Shown in pieces: positions 9,699-17,605 of a stretch of DNA of 64,000 nucleotides. The notes under the pieces are model-generated. The model was given only the letters and a program-made list of their open reading frames with translations. It was not told where the DNA came from and ran no database searches. The stretch is taken from NCBI RefSeq assembly GCF_018399035.1, contig NZ_CP073760.1, positions 3,848,001 through 3,912,000 of the forward strand, written 5' to 3'. This stretch comes from Thiocapsa sp. Lineage in GTDB: Bacteria; Pseudomonadota; Gammaproteobacteria; Chromatiales; Chromatiaceae. Position numbers and translations under genes: made by a program. Position 1 is the stretch's first letter. Every line of letters begins with the position of its first letter.

Positions 9699-10352
9699 TC
9701 AACCGGCCAACCCAAGCCAGGCCATGAGATCACGCACCGGCGCGTCCAAGGCACCCTCGCCCGAATAAACCCTGTCAGCATAGCACCTGGAAGGCTCGAC
9801 ATACGCGTCATGCATGGGTTTGACCTGCGCGTGAAACTGCCGCTCCACGCTCGCCGCGTCCCGGCCACGCTCCCGGGCATCGCGCACCCGACGCCGCGCG
9901 AGCCGAACCGCTTCGGGTGTCTCGATGAACACCGTGACATCGAGATGCTCGCGCAGTACCGGATCGGACAGCACCAGGATGCCTTCGACGATGATCCAGG
10001 GGCGCGCCTGAAGCGTCTCGGTTCTGTCGAGGCGGCAATGCGTCACATAGTCGTAAACGGGCACCGGGATGGCCTGCCCGGCCTTGACTCGCGCGAGATG
10101 ACGCGTGAGCAGATCAAAATCAACCGCATCCGGGTGATCGAAATTGACCTGTCCATCGTCGCGCGCGAAAGCAAGGCTCTGATCACGGTAATAGGCGTCT
10201 TGATACAGGATGGCGCAATGTTCATCGCCGAGTTTCTCATGCAACAAGCGCGCAAATGTCGTTTTCCCAGAGCCGCTCCCGCCGGCAATGCCGATCAAGC
10301 ACGGCTCGGTCCTCTTCAACTCATCGCCGTGCCGAATCTCAAGATCCATCAT
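9699..10352 (-). CDS. udk: Uridine/cytidine kinase
   Basis: A 217-residue P-loop kinase that phosphorylates uridine and cytidine to UMP/CMP in nucleoside salvage. It has Walker A GIAGGSGSGKTTF, the family segment NFDHPDAVDFDLL, and the lid region RRRVRDARERGRD. AAAGGAG stands just before two tandem ATGs (10352 and 10349). It sits inside the polysaccharide gene run, 10 bp after the pilin gene, so it may help supply UTP for UDP-sugars; that link is inference. Confidence 0.88.
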   Translation of the reverse strand: MMDLEIRHGDELKRTEPCLIGIAGGSGSGKTTFARLLHEKLGDEHCAILYQDAYYRDQSLAFARDDGQVNFDHPDAVDFDLLTRHLARVKAGQAIPVPVYDYVTHCRLDRTETLQARPWIIVEGILVLSDPVLREHLDVTVFIETPEAVRLARRRVRDARERGRDAASVERQFHAQVKPMHDAYVEPSRCYADRVYSGEGALDAPVRDLMAWLGLAG

Positions 10353-10361
10353 GCCGCTCCT

Positions 10362-11366
10362 TTATGGAATCGTTACCGTGGACCCTCCGACATTCACGAT
10401 CCCGCCATTCCAAGATCGCATCCCGAAATAACCGTCATTGCCTTCCAGGTTGTCTGTTTCGAAAAGGGTTCGCCCATTCCCATCCGTTAGAGTGACATTC
10501 TGCCCGTCCAGATTAACCGACAGGTCGCCTGGATTGTTGAAATCGAAATCATAGGGCAGCGGTGTTCTATTGGTTGACCCTTTCTCCTTGCCGTTCTCCC
10601 ACTCACGCATAATGACGCAGGGACTTCCGTTGCAGAACGAAGGCTCGAACTGAATCGTGTATCCCGAAAAGGTGTTATTTTCACCATTACCCTGCACGGC
10701 GATCGCCCATCCTCCGCCGCCCGAGAACGTCACATCCTCTAAATAAAAGACGCCGGTGTTTGTCGGCTGCATGTTTGTGATCAACGCAGGCTCACCGGTC
10801 GTCAGCCCGCCATTCGCGCCTGTAGAGGGAGATACCTGGAAACCTCCACTCGGTGTCGGAGTTATTATCACGAGATTCTCGCGGTAGCCCGGCCATCCAG
10901 GTGTCAAGGTCGTCAACGCGGGATCGCTTGAATTCCGACAGATCGGCGGTACATAACGCACATGAGCCGCATCGGCAACTCGGCACTCCCAAGTAATCGC
11001 CCCACCGGCCTGACTCGGGACGAGCCACAGCTCGGGACTCGGCTCGGCACCGGTATTACGTGTCTTCATAACGATTCGCCCGCCGTCCTCAATGGCGATC
11101 TCCGCCACGAATGGACTAGGGTTGGACGAAAGGGTATCGGCCATGGCCGCCGCAGTCACCGCCCCGAGACCGTTCCTCGAGGAGGTATCGATGACCGCGC
11201 TCTTGGCAGCGGAGCCCATGCTCAATGCCTCGCTGACCTTGGAGCGGATGCTGAAATCCCGATAAGCCGGGACCGCAACTGCCGCCAGCAGACCAATCAC
11301 GGCGACCGTGATCATCAGTTCGAGGAGGGTGAACCCAGGGGAGAATCCAAGCCTTCGATTGTTCAT
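10362..11366 (-). CDS. Long type IV pilin-like protein with C-terminal jelly-roll-like domain
   Basis: A 334-residue prepilin. The leader ends FSPG/FTLLELMITVAVIGLL, a canonical prepilin peptidase site with Glu5, followed by the N-terminal helix and the pilin motif PAYRDFSIRSKVSEA. Ordinary PilA is about 150 residues; this one carries about 190 more. The C-terminal 115 residues (AIAVQGNGENN, NPGDLSVNLDGQNVTL, FGMRSWNGGIVNV) resemble ConA-like/DUF1080 lectin or glucanase folds; that assignment is from memory. Paired cysteines occur at ITWECRV and PICRNS. The gene starts the minus-strand polysaccharide run. The SD is weak (GGA). It could be a pilus-tip adhesin or matrix-binding pilin. Confidence 0.8.
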   Translation of the reverse strand: MNNRRLGFSPGFTLLELMITVAVIGLLAAVAVPAYRDFSIRSKVSEALSMGSAAKSAVIDTSSRNGLGAVTAAAMADTLSSNPSPFVAEIAIEDGGRIVMKTRNTGAEPSPELWLVPSQAGGAITWECRVADAAHVRYVPPICRNSSDPALTTLTPGWPGYRENLVIITPTPSGGFQVSPSTGANGGLTTGEPALITNMQPTNTGVFYLEDVTFSGGGGWAIAVQGNGENNTFSGYTIQFEPSFCNGSPCVIMREWENGKEKGSTNRTPLPYDFDFNNPGDLSVNLDGQNVTLTDGNGRTLFETDNLEGNDGYFGMRSWNGGIVNVGGSTVTIP

Positions 11367-11965
11367 TGAATTTGATCCAAGTTGAATCACGGTGGGCATC
11401 GAACGACATCGACCGACCCGGTCGGTGAAACGAGTCAGGTCCGCGGTGCCGGATTGGGAACGGGTGTTTCGATCACGCGCAGGATCGACCTTGCACCCGT
11501 CCGCACATGCAGCAGCCGTTGAAACAGCGCGGACAGTCCGCATGGATAGGAATCCAGCAAGCAAATTGTGGACCATCGCCGGGATTGAGGCGGATCTTGG
11601 CCGATCGAAGACCGAACGCCTTTCGGGTCAAGGGACACACGACTGAAAGGCACCGGACGCGCGCATCGCGAGTCTGCCAAAATCCGTCAAAATGAGACCC
11701 GGATCACAGCTTGCGCCTTTTCAGCACCGCGGGGTGATCAGGCGCGCGCTCTGGCGAATCGCCGCACGCTGCTCTACTATCACGATGATTGCGGCAATGC
11801 GACGATGTGCCTGGCGGCGCAGCGGACGCACCTAAGGGGCATCACGGGATTCAGGGTCATGTCGATCTTTTGCTTCGGGTGTCGGCGCCCCGGGATCGCG
11901 GTCGATCGCGCGGCGGGAGTGTATCCAGTGTTCACGAGACGGCGCGATCAGAGGACGGGCGCGGG
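11367..11965. other. Intergenic region between divergent pilin and polysaccharide genes
   Basis: About 600 bp separates the minus-strand pilin gene from the plus-strand fusion glycosyltransferase gene. It must hold promoters for both directions. I looked for a TGGCAC-N5-TTGC sigma-54 element upstream of the pilin gene and for clear -35/-10 pairs and found none convincing. No coding sequence is supported. Confidence 0.4.
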
Positions 11966-13294
11966 ATGAAACGCCCACACGAGCTTCGGATCCCGGGGCC
12001 GCTCGGACAGCGTCAGCGTCACTGGCGCGCGCTCTGGCTGCGTAGTCTGCTGCCGCCGCTCACACTCCTCGGTCTGGTGCTGTCGCGCTTGGTCGATCTG
12101 GCCCTTGCACTCCTTCTACTCATCCTGCTCTCGCCTCTGCTCTTGGCGCGTTCCCTGATCGCCCGTCTCCGGAGTGGACAGGTTTTTGCGACCGAGCCCT
12201 TGGTCGGACGCTTCCGCGCACCCTTCGAGCGCCTTCGGTTCGCGGACGAGGCGCCGGGACAGGGTCTCCCCGTCCTCCTGAACATCCTGCGCGGCGATAT
12301 GGCGATCGCCGGTCCGCGCCCCCTGACTGCGGCCGAAGCGGCACGGGTCGGTGTCGAGGCGGCGGTGCGTTTCACAGTCCGCCCAGGCGTCTTCTCGCCC
12401 TATCGGCTCAAAAGCCGGACCGGCGTCGCCTATGCACCCGAGGCGCAGATCGACCGCGATTATGCGTACGGGCAGAGCGCGCGCGGCGACGCCGGCCTGG
12501 TGGTCCGATCCCTGATCGGGGAGGTTCTCGGCGGAGGCGAGGCGCCCACGCCGCCCATCCTCGAGTTCTTCGGTGTCCCGATCGTCAACACCACCATGCC
12601 CGAGGCGGTGGACTGGATCGCGGCTCGTGCCGGCGGCGGGGATCCCGCGTTGCTGGCCTTCGTCAACCCGGATTGCCTCAACATCGCCTATGTCGATGCC
12701 GAGTACCGCCGGATCCTGCTCGATGCCGCGCGCGTCCTGCCCGACGGGATCGGAATCCATATCGGCTGCCGGATGCTCGGGGTCGCCCTGCAGGCCAACG
12801 TCAACGGCACCGACCTCTTCCCGCAGCTGTGCGAGCGGGCAGCGCAGACGGGCCTCGGCCTGTTCCTGCTCGGCGCGCGCCCGGGGATCGCCGATGCGGT
12901 GGCGGCGAACATGCGGGCGCAGTTTCCGGGTCTGCGCATCGACGGGGTTCAAGACGGCTATTTCGACCCGGCCGACGAGGACGCCGTCATCGACGGGATC
13001 AACGCCTCCGGCGCCGCGATCCTGCTGGTCGCCTTCGGGGTGCCGCGTCAGGAGAAATGGCTCGCACGCAACCAGGAGCGCCTGACGCTGCCGGTGCGCA
13101 TGGGGGTCGGCGGTCTGTTCGACTTCTACTCGGGCCGCATCCCCCGGGCGCCGGTGTGGATGCGCGAGATCGGGCTCGAATGGACCTGGCGGCTGATGCA
13201 GGAGCCGGGCCGAATGTGGCGACGCTATGTGATCGGCAACCCATTATTCCTTTACCGCGTCTGGCGACAGGCGCGAGGCGGCGAGACCTCATGA
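11966..13294 (+). CDS. Fusion: degenerate sugar-phosphate-transferase domain + WecG/TagA/CpsF glycosyltransferase
   Basis: A 442-residue protein. Residues about 28-66 are a hydrophobic hairpin, and residues about 70-185 resemble the bacterial sugar transferase family (ILRGDMAIAGPRPLT, then VRPGVFSPYRLKSRTG) but lack the usual KFRSM-type stretch, so this half may be inactive. Residues about 195-440 are a WecG/TagA/CpsF (GT26) domain: EFFGVPIVNTTMPEAVDWI, FVNPDCLNIAY, VLPDGIGI, VAFGVPRQEKW. GT26 enzymes add the second sugar to a lipid-PP-sugar. The fusion would place the second enzyme at the membrane next to the product of the first. The start at 11966 follows a GAGG. The next gene overlaps as ATGA. 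Confidence 0.85.
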   Translation: MKRPHELRIPGPLGQRQRHWRALWLRSLLPPLTLLGLVLSRLVDLALALLLLILLSPLLLARSLIARLRSGQVFATEPLVGRFRAPFERLRFADEAPGQGLPVLLNILRGDMAIAGPRPLTAAEAARVGVEAAVRFTVRPGVFSPYRLKSRTGVAYAPEAQIDRDYAYGQSARGDAGLVVRSLIGEVLGGGEAPTPPILEFFGVPIVNTTMPEAVDWIAARAGGGDPALLAFVNPDCLNIAYVDAEYRRILLDAARVLPDGIGIHIGCRMLGVALQANVNGTDLFPQLCERAAQTGLGLFLLGARPGIADAVAANMRAQFPGLRIDGVQDGYFDPADEDAVIDGINASGAAILLVAFGVPRQEKWLARNQERLTLPVRMGVGGLFDFYSGRIPRAPVWMREIGLEWTWRLMQEPGRMWRRYVIGNPLFLYRVWRQARGGETS

Positions 13295-14034
13295 CGAGCA
13301 GCGACGAACGACCGAGCCAGACCTCGATGGAAGAGTTGCTGCTGCACCGCTACAGCCGCGCCGGTCAGCCCGCGTGGCTGATCCGATTACGCATCGGCGC
13401 CAAACGGCTTGCTTGGGTGGCGGTCGTACGCTCGGCCTATCTGCTCAAGCGCGCCCTGGATATCCTTCTGGCCGGCCCCTTGTTCATCCTGCTGTTGCCG
13501 ATCTTCGGGCTGCTGGTGCTGGCGATCCGGCTCGAATCACCAGGGCCTGCGCTGTTTAAGCAGACACGCGTCGGGCGCTGGGGTCAGATCTTCACCATGT
13601 ACAAGTTCCGCTCCATGTACATGGACGCCGAGGCGCGCAAGGCGGAGCTGCAGGACGAGAACGAGATGTCCGGCGGGGTCACCTTCAAGATGCAGCGCGA
13701 CCCGCGCATCACCCGCATCGGCCGGTTCATCCGCAAGGCGTCGATCGACGAGCTGCCGCAGTTGTGGAACGTGATCAAGGGGGATATGTCGCTGGTCGGT
13801 CCGCGCCCGCCGGTCCCGGCGGAGGTCGACGAATACTCGCTCTCCGACCGGCGGCGCCTGGAGGTCACACCCGGCATCACCTGCATCTGGCAGGTCTCGG
13901 GGCGATCCGATATCCCCTTCCCCCAGCAGGTCGAGCTGGATGTTCGCTACATCGAGTCCCAGTCGCTGCTGACCGACCTGAAGCTCCTCTGGCAGACGGT
14001 GCCTGCCGTGTTGTTCGGCCGGGGTGCCTATTAA
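13291..14034 (+). CDS. Undecaprenyl-phosphate sugar-phosphate transferase (initiating enzyme)
   Basis: A 247-residue monotopic sugar-phosphate transferase of the WbaP/PglC type. It has one membrane segment (residues about 48-85), the conserved KQTRVGRWGQIFTMYKFRSM block, DELPQLWNVIKGDMSLVGPRP, and the C-terminal PGITCIWQVSGRSDIPF. It should transfer a sugar-1-phosphate from a nucleotide sugar to undecaprenyl phosphate and so start the repeat unit. Translationally coupled (4-bp overlap) to the GT26 fusion that would act next. Confidence 0.9.
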   Translation: MTSSDERPSQTSMEELLLHRYSRAGQPAWLIRLRIGAKRLAWVAVVRSAYLLKRALDILLAGPLFILLLPIFGLLVLAIRLESPGPALFKQTRVGRWGQIFTMYKFRSMYMDAEARKAELQDENEMSGGVTFKMQRDPRITRIGRFIRKASIDELPQLWNVIKGDMSLVGPRPPVPAEVDEYSLSDRRRLEVTPGITCIWQVSGRSDIPFPQQVELDVRYIESQSLLTDLKLLWQTVPAVLFGRGAY

Positions 14035-14150
14035 GCGGTGCCGACCGTGACACGGACCCTTCTCGCGTCTGGGCAACCTCGCAGACTTCGACGATCGTCG
14101 CAGCCGACGCACTTCAGACCTTCTCGAATCCTTTTTCTTGGGTGATCGTT

Positions 14151-15635
14151 ATGGACCAGGCCGTCCTCTTTGCCGACCGTCTCGGCGCCGAGCTCGAACC
14201 ACTGACCGAGCGCACCAGCGTCGCGCTCTTGCCGGTCGCCGGCAAGCCGATGATCGAGCACGCCTTGGAGTCGCTCGCCAAGGCCGGCATCCGACGGATT
14301 CTGGTCGTGGTCTCGCCCTTTGCCGACGAGATCCAACGGGTGATCGGCGACGGAACACGCTGGGGCCTACGCCTGACCTACACCCTGACCCGCGGCGAAG
14401 AAGATCCGACCGCGGTGGTGGATCGACTCGGTACGCGCCTGGACGGACCTCTCGTCGCGCTGCGCGGCGATCTGATCCATGGCTTCGATGTCGCCGGTTG
14501 GATCTCCGCGGCCGAGACGACCCCCGGCGATTCGGTTTGGGCCGATGCCGACGGCGTATCCGCGGCCTGCGGGATCCATCGCGCCGGTTCGCTCGACCTG
14601 ACCCCCTTGTCCTGGCCGCCGACCGGCCGAGAGGCGGCGGGTCCGCAGACTGCCTGGATCCCCGTCGCGGCCGAGCAGGTACGCAGCATCCAGAGTCTCG
14701 CCGAGTATCACCGAGTCAACTTGGATGCGGTCGCGAAACGCCTGCCCGGACTCATCCTACCCGGTCGACAGGCCGCGTTGGGCTTGACCCTGGGGCGCGG
14801 ATCGCGCGTCTCGCCGCGCTCACTGAAACAGGGCGTCTGCCTGGTCGGTGCCCGCTGTCGGATCGCACCGGATGCCGAGCTGACGGGCGAGGTGGTGATC
14901 TGCGACGACGTGATCGTCGATCGGCGTGCGACCATCAACTCCAGTGTCATCCTGCCGCACACCTATGTCGGCGAGCTGGTGGAGATCACCAACGCGATCG
15001 TCAGTGCCAACACCATGATTCGAGTGGACTCGGGCGCCGTCCTTCAGGTGACGGATGCCTGTCTCCTGGCCGATCTCGAGCAGGCAACGCTGAGCGGCGG
15101 GATCGCCGACCCCGTTCACCGTCTGCTCGGAACTCTGGGCTTGATCCTGTCGCTTCCGCTCTGGCCGATCGCCGCGTTGGCCGCGCTGCCGAATCGGGAG
15201 CGCGGATGGCTCGAGCGGGTCTTGCTGCGCGGCAACAAACGCGAGGTCGATGCACTGGGTCAGATCAGGCGTCGCGACTTCGTTGCTCGGGAGTGGAACA
15301 CGCGCGTGCCGATTCTGCGCGGGCTCCCGCGCCTGCTGGCCGTGGCCTCGGGCGATCTCCGGCTGGTCGGGGTCACACCCTTGTCGCCCGAGGCGGCGGA
15401 CGGGCTTGGGGATGATTGGGAGCAGATCCGCGAGCAGGCCCCCGCCGGGCTCGTGGGTCCGACCCAACTCGACGTCCCCGCGGATGCACCGTTCGAGGAA
15501 AAGCTCATGAGCGACGTCTTTTACGCCCGACAGAGGCGCATCGGACGCGATCTCGTCTATCTCCTCAGGGGGTTGCTCGCCATCCTGCGCCCGGCGAGCT
15601 GGCTTGCGCCGCCGCGGCAACCGGGGCTCGATTAG
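14151..15635 (+). CDS. Three-part protein: nucleotidyltransferase-like + beta-helix + sugar-transferase-like
   Basis: A 494-residue protein. Residues 1-200 resemble a sugar-nucleotide pyrophosphorylase (LLPVAGKPMIEHALESLAKAG), but the usual N-terminal GGxGTRL loop is absent. Residues about 215-310 hold hexapeptide-like repeats (CRIAPDAELTGEVVICDDVIV). Residues about 325-485 contain a hydrophobic segment and a sugar-transferase-like block (GDLRLVGVTPLSPE, APAGLVGPTQLDV). The ATG at 14151 is used although the frame is open upstream into the previous gene. It follows the initiating transferase by 116 bp. The missing nucleotide-binding loop suggests a regulatory or scaffolding role rather than catalysis; this is inference. 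Confidence 0.7.
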   Translation: MDQAVLFADRLGAELEPLTERTSVALLPVAGKPMIEHALESLAKAGIRRILVVVSPFADEIQRVIGDGTRWGLRLTYTLTRGEEDPTAVVDRLGTRLDGPLVALRGDLIHGFDVAGWISAAETTPGDSVWADADGVSAACGIHRAGSLDLTPLSWPPTGREAAGPQTAWIPVAAEQVRSIQSLAEYHRVNLDAVAKRLPGLILPGRQAALGLTLGRGSRVSPRSLKQGVCLVGARCRIAPDAELTGEVVICDDVIVDRRATINSSVILPHTYVGELVEITNAIVSANTMIRVDSGAVLQVTDACLLADLEQATLSGGIADPVHRLLGTLGLILSLPLWPIAALAALPNRERGWLERVLLRGNKREVDALGQIRRRDFVAREWNTRVPILRGLPRLLAVASGDLRLVGVTPLSPEAADGLGDDWEQIREQAPAGLVGPTQLDVPADAPFEEKLMSDVFYARQRRIGRDLVYLLRGLLAILRPASWLAPPRQPGLD

Positions 15636-16159
15636 GGCCTTTGCGCTGCGAGGGGCTTGGCCATCAGCAGGCAGGCGGAGTCGCCGTCGGACTCCACCTC
15701 GCAATGGGACATGATGGACTTGATGATCCGGATGCCACGGCCGCGCGGCTCGCAATCGAAGGCATCGAGTCCGCTCGGCAGATCGTCGAAACCCGCCGGT
15801 GTGGCCGCCACGCGAGCCGCATCGAGCGGCACGCCATGTTGACACACGCGCACCCGGAGAAACCCGGCGTCGACCTCTGCCGTCACCCGAACCTCATGCC
15901 CTGGTTCATTGCGATAGGCATGCTCCACTGCATTCACGAAGGCCTCATAGACACAGAGCTCGATCTGCGAGAGCTCGACCTCGCTCCAACCCAAGACGTC
16001 GCAGAACGCCCGCACGCCGGACGCCGCCTCGTGGGCCGCCTCGAGGCGACTGTCGAAGACTCGGGTATCGGCCTTGACCGGCTTGCGACGACCCGGCCCA
16101 TCCGACACCGCCGCCGCAAACGCCCCGCCAGCCGCGTCATCGCGATTCCTGCTGTTCAT
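15632..16159 (-). CDS. RsbW-like histidine-kinase-fold ATPase (anti-sigma/switch kinase type)
   Basis: A 175-residue protein of the HATPase_c_2 family. The N-box is YEAFVNAVEHAY and the G-box is EPRGRGIRIIKSI, with a normal RsbW-sized core. Such proteins phosphorylate STAS-domain antagonists or bind sigma factors. No STAS or PP2C partner is in the window. It converges with the preceding gene, and the two overlap at their stop codons. The start at 16159 is chosen for the AAGG about 8 nt upstream. It might control the adjacent exopolysaccharide locus, but that is inferred from position only. Confidence 0.75.
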   Translation of the reverse strand: MNSRNRDDAAGGAFAAAVSDGPGRRKPVKADTRVFDSRLEAAHEAASGVRAFCDVLGWSEVELSQIELCVYEAFVNAVEHAYRNEPGHEVRVTAEVDAGFLRVRVCQHGVPLDAARVAATPAGFDDLPSGLDAFDCEPRGRGIRIIKSIMSHCEVESDGDSACLLMAKPLAAQRP

Positions 16160-16426
16160 AAGATGCCTTGATCGACGAGTCATCACGGACAGCAAGTGTA
16201 ACGATTTTCAGCGAAGGTCGTCTCGGTCATCGCGCGCGCGGGATCGGCCTTCGCGCCGACGGACAGTCAGTTGGCGGTCACTTTCGATGACGCGACCCCC
16301 AACTCGACCTTGCGCGAAGGTTCCGGACGTCGTTGAGCAGATTTGCTGGCATGCTGTTGCATGGCGTTCTCGATGTCCCTGAGAGAAGCCGCATCTCAAA
16401 CTGATGTCTGTATGACAGGAACACAC

Positions 16427-16681
16427 TCACTTGTTCGCTGTGACCTGTGATGACAGAGCAGTCATGCCGGTGTTGCCCCAGGTTCGTAGGCCGAAGACGC
16501 CAGGACCCGGCTTGGGGATGTCGGCGTTGAAAAGCGCAAGGCCATTGCTGCCGGTCACTGACAGTTTTCCGCCGTCCACCCTGACGGAGATGTCGCCGGG
16601 CTCATTGCTGTCAAATCCGGTTCGGATTGGATTGTGATGATTTTTGTGACATGGGCCGGATGCAATGATCCGTCTACGCAA
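16427..16681 (-). pseudogene. Orphaned C-terminal fragment of a pilin-like gene
   Basis: An open frame whose last about 65 codons align by eye with the C-terminus of the long pilin at 10362-11366: NEPGDISVRVDGGKLSV here against NPGDLSVNLDGQNVTL there, and FGLRTWGNTG against FGMRSWNGG. It begins only 20 bp after the stop of the pilin-LRR gene on the same strand and has no pilin N-terminus or good start. I read it as the 3' remnant of the ancestral pilin whose C-terminal part was displaced by the LRR segment. Confidence 0.65.
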
Positions 16682-16958
16682 TCGTCATTAACGCTCAGCT
16701 ACTAGCTGCTTTGCTTGACCCAGATTTCCCCGACCAAAATATAGGTCCCCGCGCCGCCATTCCCTGCCGTGTAGGCGTTCCTGAATGCGTTGTTGCCGTT
16801 GATCGAGTTATTCAATAAGCTATGATTCCCCTGAGGGTGAGAATCGAAATTCAAATTCCCCCCAACGGTGATTTTTTGAAGACCAGTAAAAGCGTTGCTT
16901 TCTATCGTCGTCACACTGTCGGGGATAACTACTGAAGTGATCTTGTTTCCCATAAAGG

Positions 16959-17090
16959 GGCCTTGATCATCGTTTGGTCCAGCTGCTGGTGGTCCTTGCG
17001 TCCTCAGGGCTTCCAGCCCTGATTCCGTCAGGCCAGGATGGCCTGACGACGCATTCGGTGGCCGCTGTGGGCGAAGGGATGATCGAGGCC
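16959..17090. mobile_element. 132-bp MITE, copy 1
   Basis: A non-coding element with imperfect terminal inverted repeats: GGCCTTGATCATC at one end and the complement of GGCCTCGATCATC at the other. It is flanked by the 8-bp direct repeat CATAAAGG (16951-16958 and 17091-17098). Inside are two hairpins, CAGGGCTTCCAGCCCTG and a perfect GTCAGGCCA/TGGCCTGAC stem. It interrupts the LRR half of the pilin chimera between Phe and Gly codons. It differs from copy 2 at only a few positions, so both insertions look recent. Confidence 0.88.
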
Positions 17091-17473
17091 CATAAAGGAA
17101 CGCTGATCGATTCTTTGTAGATTTGAAGGTAAGATCACTTCTGTCAATTGGTTGTTTTGAAATGCTCTAGCATGAATGTGTACGATTTGACTGTCATTTT
17201 CGAACACCACCGAAGTCAATCCTTTGTTGGCGAAGACATCTTGATAAATTTCAGTGACCTTTTTTCCGTCCAATGAGACCGGGATCATGACATTCTTTAT
17301 GGCACCAGAATAAGACCCGCTTAACCTACCATTCTTGATGGAAAAGTCAAGGAAATCATTAGAAGCAATTATATAAATACCATCACCATCACCACTACCA
17401 TTACGGCAATTACTGGGCACGTGCCGTGGAAGCCCTTTGTGGATTTCACAGTCCCAAACGATTGCGCCGCCCG

Positions 17474-17605
17474 GGCCTTGATCATCGTTTGGTCCAGCTG
17501 CTGGTGATCCTTGCGTCCTCAGGGCTTTCAGCCCTGATACCGTCAGGCCAGGATGGCCTGACGACGCATTCGGTGGCCGCTGTGGGCGAAGGGGTGATCG
17601 AGGCC
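17474..17605. mobile_element. 132-bp MITE, copy 2
   Basis: The same element and orientation as copy 1, with the same termini and internal hairpins. It is flanked by the 8-bp repeat GCCGCCCG (17466-17473 and 17606-17613). It interrupts the pilin half of the chimera at the TGG/AIVWDC junction. Insertion length including one target copy is again exactly 140 bp. An 8-bp duplication with GG-starting ends would suit an ISL3-type transposase, but the termini do not match the ISL3 element at 58.2 kb. Confidence 0.88.

Noticed and set aside
16959..17090. MITE mobilised by the ISL3 element at 58.2 kb
   Set aside because: Both give 8-bp duplications and start GG, but the termini (GGCCTTGATC against GGCTCTCCCG) do not match.
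16702..17420. Two separate small LRR genes
   Set aside because: They rejoin in frame with each other and with the upstream pilin when the MITEs are removed, so they are pieces of one gene.
16959..17605. CRISPR-like or simple tandem repeats
   Set aside because: Only two copies about 515 bp apart, with inverted ends and separate target duplications; they are mobile elements.
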